A stretch of 59,865 nt of DNA from Pseudomonas fontis (GTDB taxonomy: Bacteria; Pseudomonadota; Gammaproteobacteria; Pseudomonadales; Pseudomonadaceae): NCBI RefSeq assembly GCF_028656955.1, contig NZ_JAMDGY010000006.1, forward strand, positions 1 through 59,865, read 5' to 3'. The notes beneath the pieces were generated by a model. It was given only the letters and a program-made list of their open reading frames with translations, did not search any database and was not told the DNA's origin. Position 1 is the first letter of the stretch, and each line of letters begins with the position of its first letter. A program made the position numbers and the translations under genes. Positions 56,402 through 59,865 of this stretch are shown here, piece by piece.

Positions 56402-58489
56402 ATGCGCGTGACCTTACAGTCCGAGAGCCAGGAATGTGGCCTGGCGTGTCTGGTAATGATTGCCGCCGCGCACGGATTGCATTTGGACTTGGCAACACTG
56501 CGACAACGTTTTGTGGTTTCTATCAAGGGGACGAGCCTCGCACAATTGATCCGCTATGCCCAGAACCTGGCATTTACCTGCCGACCGTTACGCCTTGAAC
56601 TGGAAGAAATCCCACAGCTTCGTACGCCCTGCATCTTGCACTGGAACCTCAACCATTTTGTTGTGCTGGTGAAGGTTCAGAATGGCCGCCTCGTCATTTT
56701 CGATCCTGCGCGTGGGCGACAGGTATTGAAACTGGAGGAGGCCTCTCGACACTTCACCGGGGTGGCACTGGAGTTGTCACCAAACGCTGAGTTTGTTCCC
56801 GCCCAGCACAAACCTCGGTTGCGTTTAAGGGCGTTGGTCGGTCGAGTGCTTGGGCTCAAGCGTGCGCTGGGAAACATCTTTGTTCTGGCATTGGCATTGG
56901 AAGTGGTGGCCTTGCTCTCGCCCCAGGTGACGCAATGGGTGGTCGACGGGGCTTTAGTGTCGGCCGACCATCATTTGTTGCTGCTGGCGGTAATGGGCGG
57001 CTGCCTGTTGATGTTGATCGATTTTGTTCTGCGTATCGCGCAGGGCTGGATGGGGTTGCGACTCAACCAGCAGTTGGCACTGCAATGGTCGGGGAACTTG
57101 TTCAGCCACTTGCTGCGATTACCTTGGCCATACTTCGAAAAGCGTCAACTGGGCGATATCACCGCGCGCTTTCAGTCGCTGTCAGCCATTCGAAATGTTT
57201 TTACCGGCGGTGCGATTACCATCGTAATCGATGGCTTGGTCACGCTTGTTACCGTTTCCATGATGCTGCTGTATAGCGGTGCACTGACGGGCATCGTCGG
57301 CGTGGCCGTGCTGCTTTACGCACTGTTGCGGCTGGCGTTTTATCACCCACTGCGCAATGCCTCGGAAGAGCGAATTGTTCTGGCCGCCCGAGAAAACTCC
57401 TACTTTCTTGAGAGCATCCGCACGGTACTACCGCTCAAATTATTCAATATGACCTCCGCACGCCTGGGCACTTGGCAGAACATGATGGCGGATGTTCAGA
57501 ACCGCGATGTGACGACCCAGAAGATGCTGTTGGCGTTCGCCAGCCTCAACACGCTGATTTTTGGGGTTGAAGGTATGTTGTTGCTATACGTCGGTGGCAT
57601 AGCAGTGCTGGAAGGCAGCCTGTCATTGGGCATGCTGCTGGCCTTTCTGGCCTACAAGAGTCAGTTCACCGGGCGTGCCAGCAAGCTGATCGACCTGGGT
57701 ATTGAAATCAGGATGCTTTCATTGCATGCCGAACGGTTGGCGGACATCGCACTGGAGCCGGTCGAAGCCCTCTCTCAGTCGGAAACCGATGTGCAGCACA
57801 TTGATCCCAGTATTGAGTTCAGGGATGTCTCTTTCCGGTATGCCGAAGGTGAGCCTTGGATCATTCGCAACCTGTCTCTGACGATTGCTGCAGGTGATTC
57901 AGTAGCGATCGTAGGGCCGTCCGGCTGTGGCAAGTCGACACTTCTTAAAATCATGCTCGGCTTGCTGCAGCCCACCGAAGGCGAGGTTCGGCTGGGTGGC
58001 ATTCCGGCTCGTCAACTGGGTGTTGACGGGGTACGTAACCTGATAGGCGTGGTGATGCAGGAGGACCAGCTTTTTGCTGGCTCCCTTGCCGAAAATATTG
58101 CCTGTTTCGCCCCCCAGGCTGACCAAGACAAGATCGAAGATGCGGCGCGACATGCCTACATTCACGACACCATCTGTCAGATGCCAATGGGCTACCAGAC
58201 ACTCGCTGCGGAAATGGGCAGCGGCCTGTCAGGTGGTCAACGGCAACGGGTGATGTTGGCACGGGCGCTGTACAAACAACCCAAAATATTGGCCTTGGAT
58301 GAAGCCACCAGCCAACTCGACCTGCACAGCGAACAATGTGTGGTACACGCCATGCAACGCCTGGCCATGACTCGAATCAGCATTGCACATCGACAAGAAA
58401 CCATTGCCCTGGCACATCGACTGGTGCGCCTGGAAAAAGGCACAGTCGTTGAAGACTTACGACGCCTGCCAATACCGGTCACTACCTGA
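56402..58489 (+). CDS. Peptidase-containing ABC exporter (C39, CvaB-like)
   Basis: A 695-residue exporter that cuts double-glycine leaders and pumps the peptide out. The N-terminal C39 protease has catalytic Cys12 (SQECGLACLVM), His85 (WNLNHFVVL) and Asp101 (FDPARG). About six membrane helices follow (roughly 160-440). The ATPase has Walker A GPSGCGKSTLL (505 on), signature LSGGQRQRVMLARAL (609 on), Walker B ILALDEATSQLD and the switch His in ISIAHRQ. All catalytic residues are present. Its stop overlaps the next start (TGATG). Confidence 0.95.
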   Translation: MRVTLQSESQECGLACLVMIAAAHGLHLDLATLRQRFVVSIKGTSLAQLIRYAQNLAFTCRPLRLELEEIPQLRTPCILHWNLNHFVVLVKVQNGRLVIFDPARGRQVLKLEEASRHFTGVALELSPNAEFVPAQHKPRLRLRALVGRVLGLKRALGNIFVLALALEVVALLSPQVTQWVVDGALVSADHHLLLLAVMGGCLLMLIDFVLRIAQGWMGLRLNQQLALQWSGNLFSHLLRLPWPYFEKRQLGDITARFQSLSAIRNVFTGGAITIVIDGLVTLVTVSMMLLYSGALTGIVGVAVLLYALLRLAFYHPLRNASEERIVLAARENSYFLESIRTVLPLKLFNMTSARLGTWQNMMADVQNRDVTTQKMLLAFASLNTLIFGVEGMLLLYVGGIAVLEGSLSLGMLLAFLAYKSQFTGRASKLIDLGIEIRMLSLHAERLADIALEPVEALSQSETDVQHIDPSIEFRDVSFRYAEGEPWIIRNLSLTIAAGDSVAIVGPSGCGKSTLLKIMLGLLQPTEGEVRLGGIPARQLGVDGVRNLIGVVMQEDQLFAGSLAENIACFAPQADQDKIEDAARHAYIHDTICQMPMGYQTLAAEMGSGLSGGQRQRVMLARALYKQPKILALDEATSQLDLHSEQCVVHAMQRLAMTRISIAHRQETIALAHRLVRLEKGTVVEDLRRLPIPVTT

Positions 58490-59802
58490 TGCCGCTGTTT
58501 CCAAAGTTACTCGGCTTGCTCTTGCTGCTGGGTCAGACGATGGTTGTTCAGGGGGATGACCTCGTGACGATCTATCAGGATGCTCTGCTTAACGATCGCC
58601 AATTTTCTGCGGCCCAGGCCGAGCGTGAGGCTGGCTTGGAAAACGTCATACAGGCCCGCGCGGGTCTCCTGCCGGAAGTGTCTCTACAGGCACAAAACCT
58701 GTGGAACCGCAGCCAGTACCAGGTCGAGGGAGGAGAGATAGAACATCGCCGGCAGAACCAGACCTACAGCATACAATTGGTCCAACCGGTGTTTCGCTGG
58801 AAGAGCTGGATCCTCTATCAACAAGGAAACCAACAAACAGCCCTTGCAGTCACCCGCTTTCACGGTGCTCAGCAAGCATTGATACTTCGCGTGGCTACCG
58901 CTTACTTTGAGGTCTTGAGTACTGAAGAAGCCTTGGATGCCCTGCGCCAGCAACAGATTGCCGATGCTCAGTTATTGGCCAGCGCCCGTAAGCAATTTGA
59001 ACTCGGCAATGTCAGCATCGCCGATGTGCACGAGGCACAGTCCAGTGCCGATCGAGCACTGGCAGCATCAATCAAGGCAAAGAGTGATGTTCAACTGGCC
59101 CGACACGGATTGGCGCGCATCATTGGGCGTCAGCCTGGTCCCCTGCCAGGTCTGCGCAATGGGGTGAGCCTTGAACCGCCATTTCCATCAGATATAGATG
59201 TATGGATTGAGCAAGCGCAGCAGAGCGGTTTTGAAGTTCAGCATCAGGCGTTGCTGCTGGAAATTGCTCGAAATGAAGTACGCAGCCGAAAGGCGGATCA
59301 CTTGCCCACGATCGACCTGGTGGCCAGCCAGGGCATGCAACAGCGCCCGAATGTGGGGACTGAGCGCAGCGATTCGTCCAGCATCGGACTGCGTATCAGT
59401 GTGCCGTTGTATGGAGGTGGACGTACCCGTTCCGCAGTGCGCCAAGCCCAAGCATTACATGAGCAAAGTGAAGCGCAGTACGAAGAGGCCAAACGCACCG
59501 CGCAACTGCAGGTACGGGAAGCCTGGCTAGGGGTCGTCAGCGGAATGGCGCAAGTACAAGCATTAGAAACAGCTAGCGTCTCGGCAAAGTCTGCTCTGGA
59601 AGCCAATCAACTGGGTTATAGAGTGGGTGTTCGGATCAGTATTGATGTGCTGCAAGTGCAGAGTCGTTTCACGGAAACGGTGCAGCAACTATCCAGGGCT
59701 CGCTACGACACCCTGTTGGCCAAACTGCGCCTGAAGGCAACAGTGGGCGGACTCATGGAAAGTGATCTAATTGAGCTCAACAGGCTACTGCATTTGCACT
59801 GA
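58489..59802 (+). CDS. TolC-family outer-membrane secretion protein
   Basis: A 437-residue TolC-type channel. The signal peptide is MPLFPKLLGLLLLLGQTMVVQG. The mature start DDLVTIYQDALLNDRQFSAAQ and the repeat-related segments RAGLLPEVSLQAQNLW and RKADHLPTIDLVASQ are the paired TolC halves. The RARYDTLLAKLRLKATVGGL end is typical. It would complete a dedicated tripartite exporter with the HlyD-type and ABC genes. Start and stop of the exporter gene overlap by one base, so they are translationally coupled. The last ~60 nt of the window hold no further gene. Confidence 0.93.
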   Translation: MPLFPKLLGLLLLLGQTMVVQGDDLVTIYQDALLNDRQFSAAQAEREAGLENVIQARAGLLPEVSLQAQNLWNRSQYQVEGGEIEHRRQNQTYSIQLVQPVFRWKSWILYQQGNQQTALAVTRFHGAQQALILRVATAYFEVLSTEEALDALRQQQIADAQLLASARKQFELGNVSIADVHEAQSSADRALAASIKAKSDVQLARHGLARIIGRQPGPLPGLRNGVSLEPPFPSDIDVWIEQAQQSGFEVQHQALLLEIARNEVRSRKADHLPTIDLVASQGMQQRPNVGTERSDSSSIGLRISVPLYGGGRTRSAVRQAQALHEQSEAQYEEAKRTAQLQVREAWLGVVSGMAQVQALETASVSAKSALEANQLGYRVGVRISIDVLQVQSRFTETVQQLSRARYDTLLAKLRLKATVGGLMESDLIELNRLLHLH

Positions 59803-59865
59803 CCTGAGACGCGACGGTCCTTTGCACGGAATCCGTGACTGCAGGTGGGTGCTCGGAACATAGTT

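Overview
The window is a GC-rich chromosomal segment of a fluorescent Pseudomonas of the P. putida / P. entomophila type. The evidence is the pycA/pycB pair with its LysR regulator, a third-type dihydrolipoyl dehydrogenase close to LPD-3, a second RpiR-zwf pair, uvrD, P. putida-type REP hairpins (TGTGGGAGC...GGCCTTGCC...GCGA) between genes, and hcnABC, which P. entomophila has but many P. putida strains lack. All gene identities come from recognising protein motifs and gene order by eye; no database search was possible.

Layout. 1-6.8 kb: AraC regulator, acetylpolyamine amidohydrolase, polyamine-binding protein, a MocR-type regulator divergent from a PaiB-type gene, two GNAT acetyltransferases. 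6.9-14.1 kb: pyruvate carboxylase (pycAB) with divergent LysR regulator, then an RpiR regulator divergent from zwf with a palindromic operator between them. 14.1-25.4 kb: housekeeping and signalling genes (GGDEF-EAL protein, uvrD, Tim44-like protein, SMI1-like protein, CPA2 antiporter, acyl-CoA thioesterase, pdxY, DUF3301). 25.5-29.7 kb: a zinc-limitation locus, with two COG0523 GTPases facing a secreted protein and folE2 across a perfect Zur-type palindrome. 29.8-34.1 kb: cardiolipin synthase, cyclopropane fatty acid synthase, lpd3.

34.1-47.6 kb is a benzoate/catechol supercluster: benABCD-catBCA-benE in one direction, preceded by benR, benF, benK, a second BenR-like regulator, and a divergent catR. 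A textbook BenR/XylS double box precedes benA and a degenerate one precedes benK, so uptake, dihydroxylation and ortho-cleavage down to 3-oxoadipate enol-lactone are probably induced together. 47.6-50.7 kb is hcnABC (hydrogen cyanide synthase) with an RsmA/RsmE hairpin over the ribosome binding site and an ANR-like box. 50.8-52.3 kb: mntP behind a yybP-ykoY-type Mn2+ riboswitch, and a TetR regulator.

52.3-59.9 kb looks different: lower GC in the gaps, different codon choice and small genes. It encodes what I read as a complete class II microcin-like system: HlyD-type adaptor, a stand-alone LuxR DNA-binding domain, a Gly/Ala-rich precursor with a double-glycine leader, a 57-residue two-helix putative immunity protein, a JmjC/ROX-type 2-oxoglutarate oxygenase, a C39-peptidase ABC exporter and a TolC-family outer-membrane protein. 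The JmjC oxygenase inside a double-glycine microcin operon is the best candidate for an undescribed system in this window.
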